Positions 1 through 9,111 are shown, counted from the first letter of the stretch. The stretch is DNA of 64,000 nucleotides from Flavobacterium silvisoli (GCF_004329815.1 NZ_SJPE01000012.1:29176-93175); one strand, 5' to 3'. Numbers and translations are program-made. The notes: generated by a model from the sequence alone, not told the origin.

Positions 1-1267
1 GGTTGGTTTTAATTAATGAGGACAGTGCATTGAGTGAGTTAAACAGAAAATGGGGGCTCACCTGATTTTTGAGCGTTTCGAATTGAACCAGTATATTTTC
101 GTTTTCCAGGCGGAGGTTTTGTTTTTCTAAAGCATCTTTTTCCTGACTCAACAACTGATTGGCTTTTTGATTTAGTTTGTAGTTTCGATAGAGTATAAAA
201 ATGATGATGATACACAGCACTGTAATCAGCGCTAAGATGTAACGCCAGGTTTCATTCTTTTTGATCTCGGTTGCCTGCAGCTTTTTTTGTACTTTGAGGA
301 GTTCAATTTCTTTAGATTTGATGTTGTTTTCAAATCGGGCTTCCAATTCGGTCGTAGCCTGGAGTCTGTCTTCTGAATTGATTTTATTGGTAATGGCAAT
401 CAGAGAATCACTGTATACTGCCGCTTGTTTGTAATTGCCTTTCTTTTTTAACCATTCGTAGTATTCTTCATAATAGGCCTGAATATAATAGGGTGTTTTA
501 AGCGCTCTTGCCGTTTTGCCTGCTATGTCAAGATACTTTTTAGCTTTTTCCAATTGATTGTAATCGGTATACAAATCGCCCAAAGCTAAAGTGACTATAG
601 CTAAGGTACGTTCACTGCCCGATTTTTTTTGGTATTCTAACGCTTTAAGGCTGTAATATTCGGCGTTTTTAAAGTCTTTTAATTCTCCGTATGCCACAGC
701 CATATTGTGAAAATTCATTGCCACACTATTGTAATTTTGCGACTGCTGCATGTAGGGAATGGCTTTTTGATAGTATTCGATAGCCTTGTGGTAATCACCG
801 GCATGATCGTAGGAAACACCGAGGTTTACATAGATATTTTTGAGATTATTAAAATCTTTTTTATCGGTAATCTGCAATGCTCTGTTTAAGTATAGTCGGG
901 CTTTGGGGTAGTTTTCCATGTTGAGTTCTACCGCTGCCAAATTGCCCAAACTAAAAACTTTGCCTTCATTGAGGTTGAGCGAATCAAAAATAGCGTAAGA
1001 CCTCATGTGGTACTTGAGTGCCTTGCCGTTATTTCCCATGCAGGTTTCGGTAATCCCTTTTACCAATAACAACAAACCTATATCAACGGAGCGTTTTTTT
1101 TGTTTGGCGATAACCAACATGGAATCTGTCATTTTAGCCACCCGCACCGGTGCATCAAAAGCCACCCTGTTCAGTGAATCGATTTTATTCCTGAACGCAT
1201 CTCCTTTCCTGATTTGACCGTAGGATAACAGAGTAGTACAAATAAATAACAGGGTATATTTTGACAT
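1..1267 (-). CDS. TPR-containing LytS/YehU-type sensor histidine kinase (partial, 3' end outside window)
   Basis: About 422 residues are visible from the ATG at 1267; the frame is still open at base 1. Order seen: a signal-like N terminus (MSKYTLLFICTTLLSYGQ), tetratricopeptide-like helical repeats over roughly residues 40-270, a coiled region, one membrane helix (WRYILALITVLCIIIIFILY), a second coiled coil, and the start of a His_kinase (PF06580-type) domain with QVSPHFLFNSLNALSSL, phospho-accepting His near residue 406. This is the usual plan of Bacteroidetes LytS-like kinases, which normally signal to a LytTR response regulator; none is visible immediately here and it may lie beyond the left edge. 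The gene starts 6 bp after the SDR stop, suggesting co-transcription. The family call is firm; the signal sensed is unknown. Confidence 0.85.
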   Translation of the reverse strand, partial: MSKYTLLFICTTLLSYGQIRKGDAFRNKIDSLNRVAFDAPVRVAKMTDSMLVIAKQKKRSVDIGLLLLVKGITETCMGNNGKALKYHMRSYAIFDSLNLNEGKVFSLGNLAAVELNMENYPKARLYLNRALQITDKKDFNNLKNIYVNLGVSYDHAGDYHKAIEYYQKAIPYMQQSQNYNSVAMNFHNMAVAYGELKDFKNAEYYSLKALEYQKKSGSERTLAIVTLALGDLYTDYNQLEKAKKYLDIAGKTARALKTPYYIQAYYEEYYEWLKKKGNYKQAAVYSDSLIAITNKINSEDRLQATTELEARFENNIKSKEIELLKVQKKLQATEIKKNETWRYILALITVLCIIIIFILYRNYKLNQKANQLLSQEKDALEKQNLRLENENILVQFETLKNQVSPHFLFNSLNALSSLIKTN

Positions 1268-1273
1268 GGATCC

Positions 1274-2074
1274 TTATTTTTGAGTAGGTTTGGCTTCGCT
1301 TCCCGCTAAGATGCCACCATCAATGGTGAGTTCAATTCCGGTCACGTATTTTGATTCCTCACAGGCCAAATATAGCGCACCATAAGCCACATCAACAGCT
1401 TCCCCAAAATGTCCTAAGGGAATTCCACTTTCAATATGATTGATAAACTGCCTGCGTTGTTCTCCGTCACCCAGCATTGCATCCCACATAGGAGTCATGA
1501 TAGCAGCCGGGTGGATGCTGTTACAGCGAATGCGATATCCTTTTTCGGCACAATATAGGGCTACACTTTTGGTGTGATTTCTAACCGCCGCCTTGCTTGA
1601 AGCATAAGCTACAGCCGCCGGAATTCCCACTATCCCGCTTCGGGAAGAAATATTTACTATACTCCCACCCTTTTCTTTCATGAGTTGAATAGCGTATTTG
1701 CAGCCCAACATTACTCCGTTTAAATTAACCTGGTGGACTTCTTCCCAGGAAGCTAAATCAACATGTTCGGCATCAAATGGGCCTTTGGTTTCTAAAAAAC
1801 CGGTTATTCCGGCATTATTAACTAATACGTCCAGATGTCCGTAGGTTTCTTTAATGTAATTAGTGGTATCCAACCAAGCCGCTTCTGATTTTACATCTAG
1901 ATGCATATACTCAGCTCGGTTACCTAATGTCTGAACCCATTGCGTTTCTGTTTGGCTTCTGATGTCGGTAACTATAACCCTTGCGCCTTCTTTATAAAAC
2001 ACTTCAACTATGGCTTTACCGATTCCTCTGGCAGCACCGGTAACTAAAACGATACGATTGGCTAGTCTTCCCAT
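1274..2074 (-). CDS. Short-chain dehydrogenase/reductase (classical SDR)
   Basis: 266 residues, the normal length for classical SDRs. The N-terminal Rossmann motif TGAARGIG (about residue 13), the NNAG motif, a catalytic Ser in the NISSRSG stretch and the catalytic YASSK (YxxxK) are all present, so it should be an active NAD(P)(H)-dependent oxidoreductase. The closest textbook relatives are the hydroxysteroid or glucose dehydrogenase-like SDRs, but the substrate cannot be read from sequence. It lies 6 bp upstream of the TPR/LytS kinase on the same strand and is probably co-transcribed with it, an unusual partner for a sensor kinase. Confidence 0.88.
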   Translation of the reverse strand: MGRLANRIVLVTGAARGIGKAIVEVFYKEGARVIVTDIRSQTETQWVQTLGNRAEYMHLDVKSEAAWLDTTNYIKETYGHLDVLVNNAGITGFLETKGPFDAEHVDLASWEEVHQVNLNGVMLGCKYAIQLMKEKGGSIVNISSRSGIVGIPAAVAYASSKAAVRNHTKSVALYCAEKGYRIRCNSIHPAAIMTPMWDAMLGDGEQRRQFINHIESGIPLGHFGEAVDVAYGALYLACEESKYVTGIELTIDGGILAGSEAKPTQK

Positions 2075-2268
2075 GATTTCCTGATTACTACTTTATAAAA
2101 TTAATAAAAACGATCATATGATGAATTGATGCGAGAGCAATACAGCACAAAAGATTATGAATCTTAAAATTATCAGACAAATCTACAAGAAAGCTAAGCG
2201 TCACTCGTATGAAAGTGTAATGAAAGTACATTTTAATGCTATAAAAGCAATAGCTTCAAATAAAAAAA

Positions 2269-2284
2269 CTCCGCATAAGCGGAG
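2269..2284 (-). terminator. Intrinsic terminator after the DUF1203 gene
   Basis: CTCCGC/GCGGAG stem with a 4-nt loop. On the minus strand it is followed by a run of seven T. It sits about 70 bp past the stop of the DUF1203-like gene. Confidence 0.75.
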
Positions 2285-2350
2285 CAAAAAATACTTTTTT
2301 TAACCCAATTTATTTGTAATCCCAGAATTTTAACAGCTAGTTTTAATAAC

Positions 2351-2831
2351 TTAACTTATAACTCTTACTACCATACAATTATAGCATCCCGGTTTTGCAT
2401 TATGAATGTGTAAATAATCTATTTCCTGATTAATAAAAACATGATGTAAAGTTGCCTTTAAATCAATACCCTGAATTACATCGGCATAAATCATTGTTGC
2501 ATTTTTATCAAAGCCCCGGATTGACAAAACTCTGTGATCAAACATTTTTGGTACTTCATTTACGTTAAAGGATTTGGTAACCGCTTTTTTTTCGAATAAA
2601 GATTGGTCCGTTTGCCCGGTAAGGAGATGGTACAGCATGGTGTTCGAAATTGAGCAATACAACCTCTTCCCCTATTTCGGCGTCTTCCAAACTTACTCTG
2701 CAAGGAAACCCCGGAAATTTATCTACAATCATTCTTTTAATATTCATTCTTTCCAATTCGTCTTCGGGTAAATCGAAATAGACTGTGAAAGGGGTTTTGT
2801 TTAAAGCAATGAGTTTGAAATTATTTGTCAT
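2351..2831 (-). pseudogene. DUF1203 family protein, disrupted by a frameshift in an A8 tract
   Basis: Two overlapping minus-strand frames together make one DUF1203-like protein. The first (ATG at 2831) ends VPSPYRANGPIFIRKK and then runs out of frame. The second resumes with KKAVTKSFNVNEV and ends with the typical HIHNAKPGCYNCMVVRV tail. The switch lies in a homopolymer of eight A on the coding strand (2585-2592); seven A would restore one reading frame of about 159 codons. Possible explanations are a real inactivating indel, a sequencing error, or transcriptional slippage on A8. The function of DUF1203 is unknown. Confidence 0.7.
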
Positions 2832-2840
2832 TTTATAATC

Positions 2841-2915
2841 TTATCTGTTATTGTAATAGTTATGAATAGTGTAAAATCCCAGCAAAACAATAATGATAAA
2901 AATTAATAGTTTCAT
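2841..2915 (-). CDS. Possible 24-residue hydrophobic leader or small membrane peptide
   Basis: A short ORF (MKLLIFIIIVLLGFYTIHNY...) that would form one membrane helix. It ends 9 bp before the ATG of the DUF1203-like gene, so it could be a translationally coupled small protein or leader. No family is recognised and the length is too short for coding statistics, so this stays tentative. Confidence 0.3.
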   Translation of the reverse strand: MKLLIFIIIVLLGFYTIHNYYNNR

Positions 2916-3202
2916 TTTTTGATTTTGATGATGCTTATCTGTTGTCAAATGTATAAACCAAGATGCAGGCACTAATCACAAAATGCAACCAGAGAATCAA
3001 AAGATGTTGTGAAAGCGAATATTGGGAACATCAGCAAAAAACCAAGTTCTTTATTACTCAGACAGCACCAAAGATGCTTAAAAAGAGCTGGTTAACACTA
3101 AAACCGATTCATACTGCCATTTTTCACTTTCATTACATTTTAAATTAATGAATTGTGATAGTGCTGTTATTTTTGAGCTGTAAAATCATTAAAATCAAAA
3201 AC

Positions 3203-4393
3203 ATGAACAGATTACTCACTAAAATCACCCTTGGATTTTCATTACTGATTTTGACTCATGTCGATGCTCAGGAATGGACACCGGTTGCCTCGCTGCCTCA
3301 CAGAGAGTTTACCGCCATACAAAACCTTGATGGCAGAATGTATGCCGCTTCAGAAAATAAGTTGTACACCTCAGCCGATGGCAACAACTGGCAGGTTGAA
3401 AGCATTCATCCGGTAATCATTACTCCAACTTGTATCACTTTATTCAACAACACACTTTATGTAGGGACCCTGTCTGATGGTGTATACTACAGAAGTACAG
3501 CCACGGGCTCTCAATGGCAACATGCTTTAATGGGACTTCACATCAGTACTTTTATTGTTCATGAAGGACGTCTGCACCTGTGCAGTCAGGGTTCGGGAGT
3601 TTGGCGAAACATTTCGGGAACCTGGAACAACATGACTTATGATTTACCTACCTACTCTTATAATGTCAATAAAATAGTTTCTCTCAACGGGAAGCTTTAC
3701 GCATTTGCAGGAGCCAATGGGACGTTTTACAGATTCAATCCGGAGACTTCTAAATGGGTAGAGGATTATTACCTCAACGGATATGCTCCGGGATTATCGG
3801 CTGATGATGCCGTAAACCAAAATGGTACCATATTTATGGCAAGGGGCAATCGTTTGCTTCGGACTGATGATGGTGGTGATACCTGGGTTTCGGATGCGAA
3901 CGGATTGATTAACGGTATCAACCGGTTTTTGTACCAGGGAGCCCAGTTTATGTATTCACTAACCCTTGATGCTACTACCAATTACACCTATTTTCAGAAA
4001 AGAAACAACACCGCACTGAGTCAATCAACCTGGAGCAGTTATAACGAGTTACTGCCTTTTTATACTTATGGCTTGGATGAATTCAAAGACAACCTGTACG
4101 TTGCTACCAATGAAGGTGTTTTTTTCAAAAAAATGGAATCTTTGGGCATTGAGAATCCGCAATTGCGCAGCGACATCAGCATTTATCCTAACCCTTCATC
4201 AAATGGAATCATAACGATAGCGAGTAACAGCATCATTGAAAAGATAGACGTTTACGATTTAGGCGGCAGGCTAATCCAATCCCAAAATGGCAACTCTGTG
4301 AATGAAACCCTAACTTTGAACTCAAAAGGTATATTTCTTGTGAAGCTTTTGACCAACAGTCAAATCGTTACTCAAAAAGTTATTGTTCCTTAA
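3203..4393 (+). CDS. Secreted repeat protein with T9SS type A C-terminal sorting domain
   Basis: The start at 3203 gives a clean Sec signal peptide (MNRLLTKITLGFSLLILTHVDAQ); the in-frame ATG at 3155 adds a non-signal extension. The mature part contains repeated short beta-rich units with motifs such as LYTSADGNNW and LRTDDGGDTW, resembling BNR/sialidase-like or WD-like propeller blades. The last about 75 residues form a Por secretion (T9SS type A) domain: IYPNPSSNG, IDVYDLGGRL, and a final FLVKLLTNSQIVTQKVIV. It is probably exported across the outer membrane and attached to the cell surface or released. Enzyme activity cannot be inferred. Confidence 0.85.
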   Translation: MNRLLTKITLGFSLLILTHVDAQEWTPVASLPHREFTAIQNLDGRMYAASENKLYTSADGNNWQVESIHPVIITPTCITLFNNTLYVGTLSDGVYYRSTATGSQWQHALMGLHISTFIVHEGRLHLCSQGSGVWRNISGTWNNMTYDLPTYSYNVNKIVSLNGKLYAFAGANGTFYRFNPETSKWVEDYYLNGYAPGLSADDAVNQNGTIFMARGNRLLRTDDGGDTWVSDANGLINGINRFLYQGAQFMYSLTLDATTNYTYFQKRNNTALSQSTWSSYNELLPFYTYGLDEFKDNLYVATNEGVFFKKMESLGIENPQLRSDISIYPNPSSNGIITIASNSIIEKIDVYDLGGRLIQSQNGNSVNETLTLNSKGIFLVKLLTNSQIVTQKVIVP

Positions 4394-4404
4394 CACTTCA
4401 ACTG

Positions 4405-4827
4405 ATGAAACACACTCTTTCCCTTCGCTACTTGTTATGTTTGTTCTTGTTGGTTGTCTTTTACAATTGTTCTCCGATAGAACAGTTCAGGTATGAAAAG
4501 AGACAATCTGTCTTAATCGGTTCTCTGAGGGAGCGTTTGTTTTTTGAATACAGTTCGCCGTTGAATGATTCTATGAAAATTTACATGGAATTAGAACTGG
4601 CCAAAAATCCAGAGCTTCAATTACCATTAGAAAAGATATACTCTATCGAAGAAAAATTAAAAAAAGAAAAACCACTTTTGGGTTGCTACTATTTGATGAA
4701 AAAAGAATTTGACGGTGAGAAAAAGCTCTATATCATTCTGGATTGGAACCAAAACAGCGGGGTCATCATCCGATTCTTTACCGATTCGCCCACGCTGATT
4801 AAAAGTCTGCCCGATTATTCTTTTTGA
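4405..4827 (+). CDS. Hypothetical lipoprotein
   Basis: 140 residues. The N terminus has a hydrophobic segment followed by FYNCSP, which can serve as a lipobox (Cys near residue 22). The remainder is a charged alpha/beta domain with no family I recognise. It begins 11 bp after the T9SS-sorted protein and likely shares its transcript, which would end at the hairpin at 4854-4886. Confidence 0.6.
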   Translation: MKHTLSLRYLLCLFLLVVFYNCSPIEQFRYEKRQSVLIGSLRERLFFEYSSPLNDSMKIYMELELAKNPELQLPLEKIYSIEEKLKKEKPLLGCYYLMKKEFDGEKKLYIILDWNQNSGVIIRFFTDSPTLIKSLPDYSF

Positions 4828-4853
4828 TTTTGACAATCAATTTTTATGAAAAG

Positions 4854-4886
4854 AAAAAACCGATTAGTTTCCTAATCGGTTTTTAT
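4854..4886. terminator. Bidirectional intrinsic terminator
   Basis: ACCGATTAG/CTAATCGGT stem with TTTC loop, an A tract on the left and a T tract on the right. It lies between the convergent lipoprotein gene and TonB-receptor gene and can serve both. Confidence 0.85.
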
Positions 4887-4902
4887 TTTCAGAATTATCT
4901 AT

Positions 4903-6894
4903 CTACAGTTTAAAGATTATATCAGCATAAAAATTGCGTCCCATTCTCGGAATATTGTTCCAATCGGAATAAGTAGTGTAATAGGTATCTAATGCATTTT
5001 CGACACCTACTCTGAGTCCGACTGAACACGGATTCCATTTGAAATTATATCCTACCCCCAGATTAATTACGGCATAGTCAGGAGTACGGTCTTCGCCATA
5101 TGATGGGCTGTAACGGGTTTGCGTAGCATTGCCCTGCAAGGTCAACTCGGCCGAATAGCTGTTTTTGCGAAAAGCAAGTCCGGCAGTATAACTCAGCGGA
5201 CTTATAAACGGGAGGTTTACATCCTGAGCATCTTTTCCGTAAGTATAGAGCAGTTGAGCATTCCATTTTAACTCGGGCGTCAATTTGTAGGTGGTGGTTA
5301 ATCCTGCATTCCAAATCACGGCATAAGAAACCGCAGTATACACTTTTACACCATTGGCTCCTAAAGTCATAGGCACCAATGTGGCGTTAGGTTTGGCAAT
5401 AATGTAATCATTGATATGGAAGTAAGACGAGCTTAATTTGAGGCTTGCTTTATCATTTTTAAGTTCGATAAAAGCATTTCCTTCCAGAGACTTTTCATTT
5501 TTGAGATTGGGATTCCCCACTTGGTCAAAGTTATCAAAGCTATTGTATAGATAAAACCCATAACCTTCTGACACAGAAGGAGCACGTTCACCATACCCCA
5601 ATCCGAATCCATAACTGAAACGAGGTTTATCAAGATGATAATTGATGGCTAAACTTTTCAAGAAGCGGTTTTTTTGCGCTTTCATTTCGGGGTAAAAAAT
5701 CTGCAGGCTTTCAAGCCCGAACTCACTGGCGACCTTGTTGCTGTGTTGGCCGGCAGCTGCTGTAAATTTGATTCCGGAATGGCAATTGAACACGTAATCA
5801 TCTTCTATAAAAATGCCTTGGTAAAAAGTGCGCACATCGGGCCAGGTATACATAAACATAGGTGCTTCGTTCGGATTTTGAGGATACATGGTCATCTCAG
5901 CTTTGGACTGATTATAAAACGCATTCAAATTTGCCAAAAAATGATGTTGTCCTAAGACAGCCTTCGCTTTTGAATAGTAGCCAAACGTTTTGCTCCAACC
6001 CGGCATATCCATGTGGATGGGCACATTGGGGCGGTGCGTGTCATCCATCTTGTGGGTAATGGTATTAAAGTAGACTTTGGTTTCCCAATCTTTGACCATC
6101 GAATTCTTAGGGACATATTGCCATTTTAAAGATGTAATGAGTGCTTCGGCCAAAGACACATCCATAGGCAAAGCGGGATAGCCCACATTGGTAGCTTTAT
6201 CATAAATAACAGAAGCTTCCAGTAGCTGATTTGCGGCCAATTTAAGACCTGATGTTCCGGAGAAATTGATTTTCTTGAATTGAGAGAACAGAACTTCTTT
6301 GTCATTGCCGGCTTTATAATCCCCTGCATTTCGATACATGAAATCGGTATCAAAATAAAGTAAACTGTCGGCATAGGTTACTGAAGTTCCTATGATTTTT
6401 TGACGGTTATTAGACTCAAAACCGGAGTTGAGACTGATGTCCCATTTTTGTTGGTCAAATTTGTTCTGATTTCGTTTCAAATCAACCGATCCGCCAATAG
6501 TACTGCCGTAACAGGCTCCCTCCTGCCCGGAACAAATGGTAGCCTCGGAGAGATTAGACACTTCGACATAAGAAGTAATCGGATCCATCTTATCGGTACA
6601 GGCCCCGAAAATGCGCATACCATCAATGGTAATCAAAGTGCGTTCTGTTGGCATGCTGTTGATGATGGGTTCCCATGCGTAAGCGCCTCTTTTAATCATG
6701 CCTATTTTGATTGATTTTTGCAGATATTCATCAATAGAAGACAGCGTCTTGGATTGCTTTTCGGCCAGTGGTACTTTTTTGCCGATTACAATGATTTCTT
6801 TTAATTCCTTGGGCTTAAGAGAATCATTGGAAACCTCCTGAGCCTGGCTGTAAAGTCCGGAGATCAGAGCCGCAATTATAAAATGTATTTTCAT
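4903..6894 (-). CDS. TonB-dependent copper receptor, OprC/NosA-like
   Basis: 663 residues: signal peptide (to about residue 18), a plug domain with a TonB-box-like region, then a 22-strand-type beta-barrel ending FYADIIFKL. It carries C99-TDK-M103 (CxxxM) and H281-K-M283 (HxM). From established work, Pseudomonas OprC binds copper through a CxxxM-HxM site; the spacing here (182 residues) is close to the roughly 180 in OprC as I recall it. Two more Cys (121, 128) lie in the plug. It is the last gene of a three-gene minus-strand operon with a Met/His-rich lipoprotein and a Cys-rich small protein. The operon is headed by a Crp/Fnr-type operator. I infer that it imports copper for NosZ and other cuproenzymes. 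Confidence 0.85.
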   Translation of the reverse strand: MKIHFIIAALISGLYSQAQEVSNDSLKPKELKEIIVIGKKVPLAEKQSKTLSSIDEYLQKSIKIGMIKRGAYAWEPIINSMPTERTLITIDGMRIFGACTDKMDPITSYVEVSNLSEATICSGQEGACYGSTIGGSVDLKRNQNKFDQQKWDISLNSGFESNNRQKIIGTSVTYADSLLYFDTDFMYRNAGDYKAGNDKEVLFSQFKKINFSGTSGLKLAANQLLEASVIYDKATNVGYPALPMDVSLAEALITSLKWQYVPKNSMVKDWETKVYFNTITHKMDDTHRPNVPIHMDMPGWSKTFGYYSKAKAVLGQHHFLANLNAFYNQSKAEMTMYPQNPNEAPMFMYTWPDVRTFYQGIFIEDDYVFNCHSGIKFTAAAGQHSNKVASEFGLESLQIFYPEMKAQKNRFLKSLAINYHLDKPRFSYGFGLGYGERAPSVSEGYGFYLYNSFDNFDQVGNPNLKNEKSLEGNAFIELKNDKASLKLSSSYFHINDYIIAKPNATLVPMTLGANGVKVYTAVSYAVIWNAGLTTTYKLTPELKWNAQLLYTYGKDAQDVNLPFISPLSYTAGLAFRKNSYSAELTLQGNATQTRYSPSYGEDRTPDYAVINLGVGYNFKWNPCSVGLRVGVENALDTYYTTYSDWNNIPRMGRNFYADIIFKL

Positions 6895-6957
6895 TTGAAA
6901 AGACTTTAAAAGGTCAAAAGCAGTATACTCCTGACCTTTGTTAGTACTTCTTGGATT

Positions 6958-7809
6958 TTAGAATTCAAAATCAAAATAAAGACTGCTTTCGGTAACGGTG
7001 TCAGTGATTGACTCTCCTTTTAATACTGTGCCTTCAGGACTGATTAGTTTTAAATTGATTTTCCAATAACCGGTCATGGTTAATGACATCTTACCGATAT
7101 ATAATTCGCCGGGAGCGGTTTGAGTGGCCGCCACATTATTAGGCGAACCGTGATTACCCATACTTGGCATGCGTGGATCTATTTCTAAAGAATAACCGTC
7201 AGCAACCGGAAAATGCATCATATCCTGCATTTTGAAAATGCCTACAATTATATCGTTCACCGCTACTTTGGGATGGTGCGGTTCGGCATAAGCCACTATG
7301 TATTTTACGCCGTCGGTACCGGTAAAGCTATTCACTCTTCTATCGGTAGAAGCCGGCACATCGATTACGTCTTTTGCAGTATAATCAGTTCCGTCAATGG
7401 TATAATTGATTTGTAAATCCCAGTATTCTGTAGCGTTTTGCGCCATCTGAAAAACAATGTATCCTTCATACAAGGTACCGGAAGGTGTCACTTTTTCTAC
7501 TTCAGAATACGGACAAGCGTGGGTCATCATGTTCATGTGCATTAAAGGCTGCCAAGTTACTGAGGCATTTTTGATGTAGTTTCCGGTGGTTTTGTCTTTG
7601 ATGCGTATAGAGATTTCGTTATACCCTTGTTGCAGGCCTCCCAAGTGGGAATACAATTCGATGACATGCGTATCATTAGTCATTTCCTGAAATTTGGAAA
7701 TATTAGCCAATTCATCCACAACCGGTGAATCACTGCTGCTGGAGCATGAAGTTAAAGACAATAGTAAAGCTGTGGCTGCTGTAGCCATAATGTTGTATAT
7801 GCGTTTCAT
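6958..7809 (-). CDS. Met/His-rich lipoprotein, probable periplasmic copper handler (YtkA-like domains)
   Basis: 283 residues with a lipoprotein signal (LLLSLTSC, Cys near residue 22). The mature part looks like two Ig-like/YtkA-like beta domains. Metal-ligand-rich stretches are obvious: PLMHMNMMTHACPYSEVE in the first half and KMQDMMHFP, DPRMPSMGNH in the second. Such clusters are typical of proteins that hold Cu(I) in the periplasm. It sits 63 bp upstream of the OprC-like receptor and downstream of the small Cys-rich protein. Copper binding is inferred from composition and context; the exact family name is uncertain. Confidence 0.7.
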   Translation of the reverse strand: MKRIYNIMATAATALLLSLTSCSSSSDSPVVDELANISKFQEMTNDTHVIELYSHLGGLQQGYNEISIRIKDKTTGNYIKNASVTWQPLMHMNMMTHACPYSEVEKVTPSGTLYEGYIVFQMAQNATEYWDLQINYTIDGTDYTAKDVIDVPASTDRRVNSFTGTDGVKYIVAYAEPHHPKVAVNDIIVGIFKMQDMMHFPVADGYSLEIDPRMPSMGNHGSPNNVAATQTAPGELYIGKMSLTMTGYWKINLKLISPEGTVLKGESITDTVTESSLYFDFEF

Positions 7810-7924
7810 TTTTTTGTTTGTTTACATTAATATCATGCCTGTCGGAATTATAATCCGATAGGTTTTGGACATAACTGTCCTGTCAAAAAGCCTTAGGAAC
7901 TCATTGACTCTTCAAAACAATTAA

Positions 7925-8293
7925 TTAAACAGCGGGCGGATGGAACACACTTCCTGCAGTAGTATAATCATAGAGATTGGTGTAGTGTGTGTTTACTTTG
8001 AAAGATGGATTCCCATATACTTGAGGCACTTCACAAGGATGAAAGTACAAACAGAAAAAAGTTTCGGTTTCCTGAGAAGTACCCTTTTTAGTTGGCGTAA
8101 GCGGCTTTTCGTTTTCGGCTTCTTTGGCCAGTTGTTTCATCAAGTGACATTTTCCGTTACAGTGCATCTCGGGTTTGGCTTTATTGACACAAAGCACTTT
8201 GGAGATGTAGTCATAATTAACAATGTAGTCAACCACCGGAAAGACCGGTTTGAGCAACATGATTAAAGCTATTATGATTACCGTTTTTTTCAC
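7925..8293 (-). CDS. Small Cys/His-rich protein heading the copper operon
   Basis: 122 residues: an N-terminal hydrophobic helix (signal or anchor) followed by VLCVNKAKPEMHCNGKCHLMKQLA. Potential ligands are C35, H44, C45, C49, H50, M52, C81, H85 and C87. I recognise it as a conserved Bacteroidetes hypothetical that often accompanies metal-uptake genes, but know no name or proven role. It is the first gene after the divergent promoter at 8382-8426, with an 88-bp leader from the -7 box. A periplasmic metal chaperone or redox-active small protein is a guess. Confidence 0.65.
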   Translation of the reverse strand: MKKTVIIIALIMLLKPVFPVVDYIVNYDYISKVLCVNKAKPEMHCNGKCHLMKQLAKEAENEKPLTPTKKGTSQETETFFCLYFHPCEVPQVYGNPSFKVNTHYTNLYDYTTAGSVFHPPAV

Positions 8294-8381
8294 GGAATGA
8301 AACTTGTTTTAGATTTCGGTAAAAACTAAACGAATCTCTTATTGGGTCTATACTAAAAGAGCATACTGTAGTTTTACAGGG

Positions 8382-8457
8382 CAAATGTAGTGCGTTAAAA
8401 TTTGATTTTTGTATGACTATAGTCATATTTTTAGTATTTTTATAACTACTAATTTTG
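8382..8457. promoter_or_regulatory. Divergent promoter with central Crp/Fnr-type operator (copper operon / crp)
   Basis: Perfect 14-bp palindrome ATGACTATAGTCAT at 8413-8426 (centre 8419.5). A -7 box TACATTTG lies at 8382-8389 on the minus strand and a -7 box TAATTTTG at 8450-8457 on the plus strand. Both match TAnnTTTG, and both are centred exactly 34 bp from the palindrome centre. This puts the operator about 43 bp upstream of either predicted start site, the usual class II activator position. Confidence 0.8.
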
Positions 8458-8520
8458 TAAACCAAAGCCAAAAAAGCCCTATAAATGAGGCTTTCAAGGC
8501 TAAAAACACTTAAAATCAAC

Positions 8521-9111
8521 ATGCAAATAGATCTAGATTTACTCTTTACCTGGGGTGCCATAGCTAAGGAATATAAAAAAGGAGAAATGATTTTTTGTGA
8601 GGACGAAATGGCTAATTTTTATTATCAAATTATTGAAGGAAGTATTCGTATGTTCAATTCAAACGATGAAGGAAAGGAATTTACTCAAGGGTACTTTACC
8701 GATGGGCAAAGTTTTGGCGAACCTCCTCTGTTTATAGATGAAAAATATCCCTCAACAGCGGTAGCTTTTCAGGATTCGAAAATCATCAAACTTTCCAAAG
8801 ATAAATTGATTAAGATTTTAGACGAATATCCGGCTGTACAAAAGAAGTTTTTGAATTTAATGTGCCGACGCATCCACTCGAAAGCACAAACCTCAAAAGA
8901 CATCATCAATCAGAAACCTGAGTTCAGGATTTTGGCTTTCTTAAATGCGCACAAAAAAGAAAAGAACTATCATGAAAAAGAACTGATTCCGTACACGCGA
9001 CAGGAAATAGCCAATTTTACGGGATTGCGGGTAGAAACAGTCATCAGGGCGTTATCAAAAATGAGTAAATGTAAAAAAGTGGATATCATCAATCACAAAA
9101 TATATTACTAA
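8521..9111 (+). CDS. Crp/Fnr family transcription regulator
   Basis: 196 residues from the ATG at 8521; an upstream in-frame ATG at 8485 would add 12 basic residues and lies close to the predicted transcription start. The N-terminal cyclic-nucleotide-binding-type beta-roll includes EGSIRMFNSN and GQSFGEPPLF. The C-terminal helix-turn-helix contains YTRQEIANFTGLRVETVIRAL. The recognition helix keeps the E-T-V-x-R pattern of CRP (E and R contact the TGA core), matching the TGA half-sites found nearby. The N-terminal cysteine cluster of oxygen-sensing Fnr is absent, so a DNR-like (heme/NO) or other signal is more likely. It probably autoregulates and overlaps the next gene by one base (TAATG). 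Confidence 0.9.
   Translation: MQIDLDLLFTWGAIAKEYKKGEMIFCEDEMANFYYQIIEGSIRMFNSNDEGKEFTQGYFTDGQSFGEPPLFIDEKYPSTAVAFQDSKIIKLSKDKLIKILDEYPAVQKKFLNLMCRRIHSKAQTSKDIINQKPEFRILAFLNAHKKEKNYHEKELIPYTRQEIANFTGLRVETVIRALSKMSKCKKVDIINHKIYY

Noticed and set aside
2112..2121. ATCATATGAT palindrome
   Set aside because: Half-sites are in the opposite order (ATCAT/ATGAT) from the Crp/Fnr-type operator, and no -7 box lies at 34 bp.
2963..3148. 61-residue plus-strand ORF
   Set aside because: Composition (many K, H, C without pattern) and position in a promoter region suggest chance; no ribosome site.
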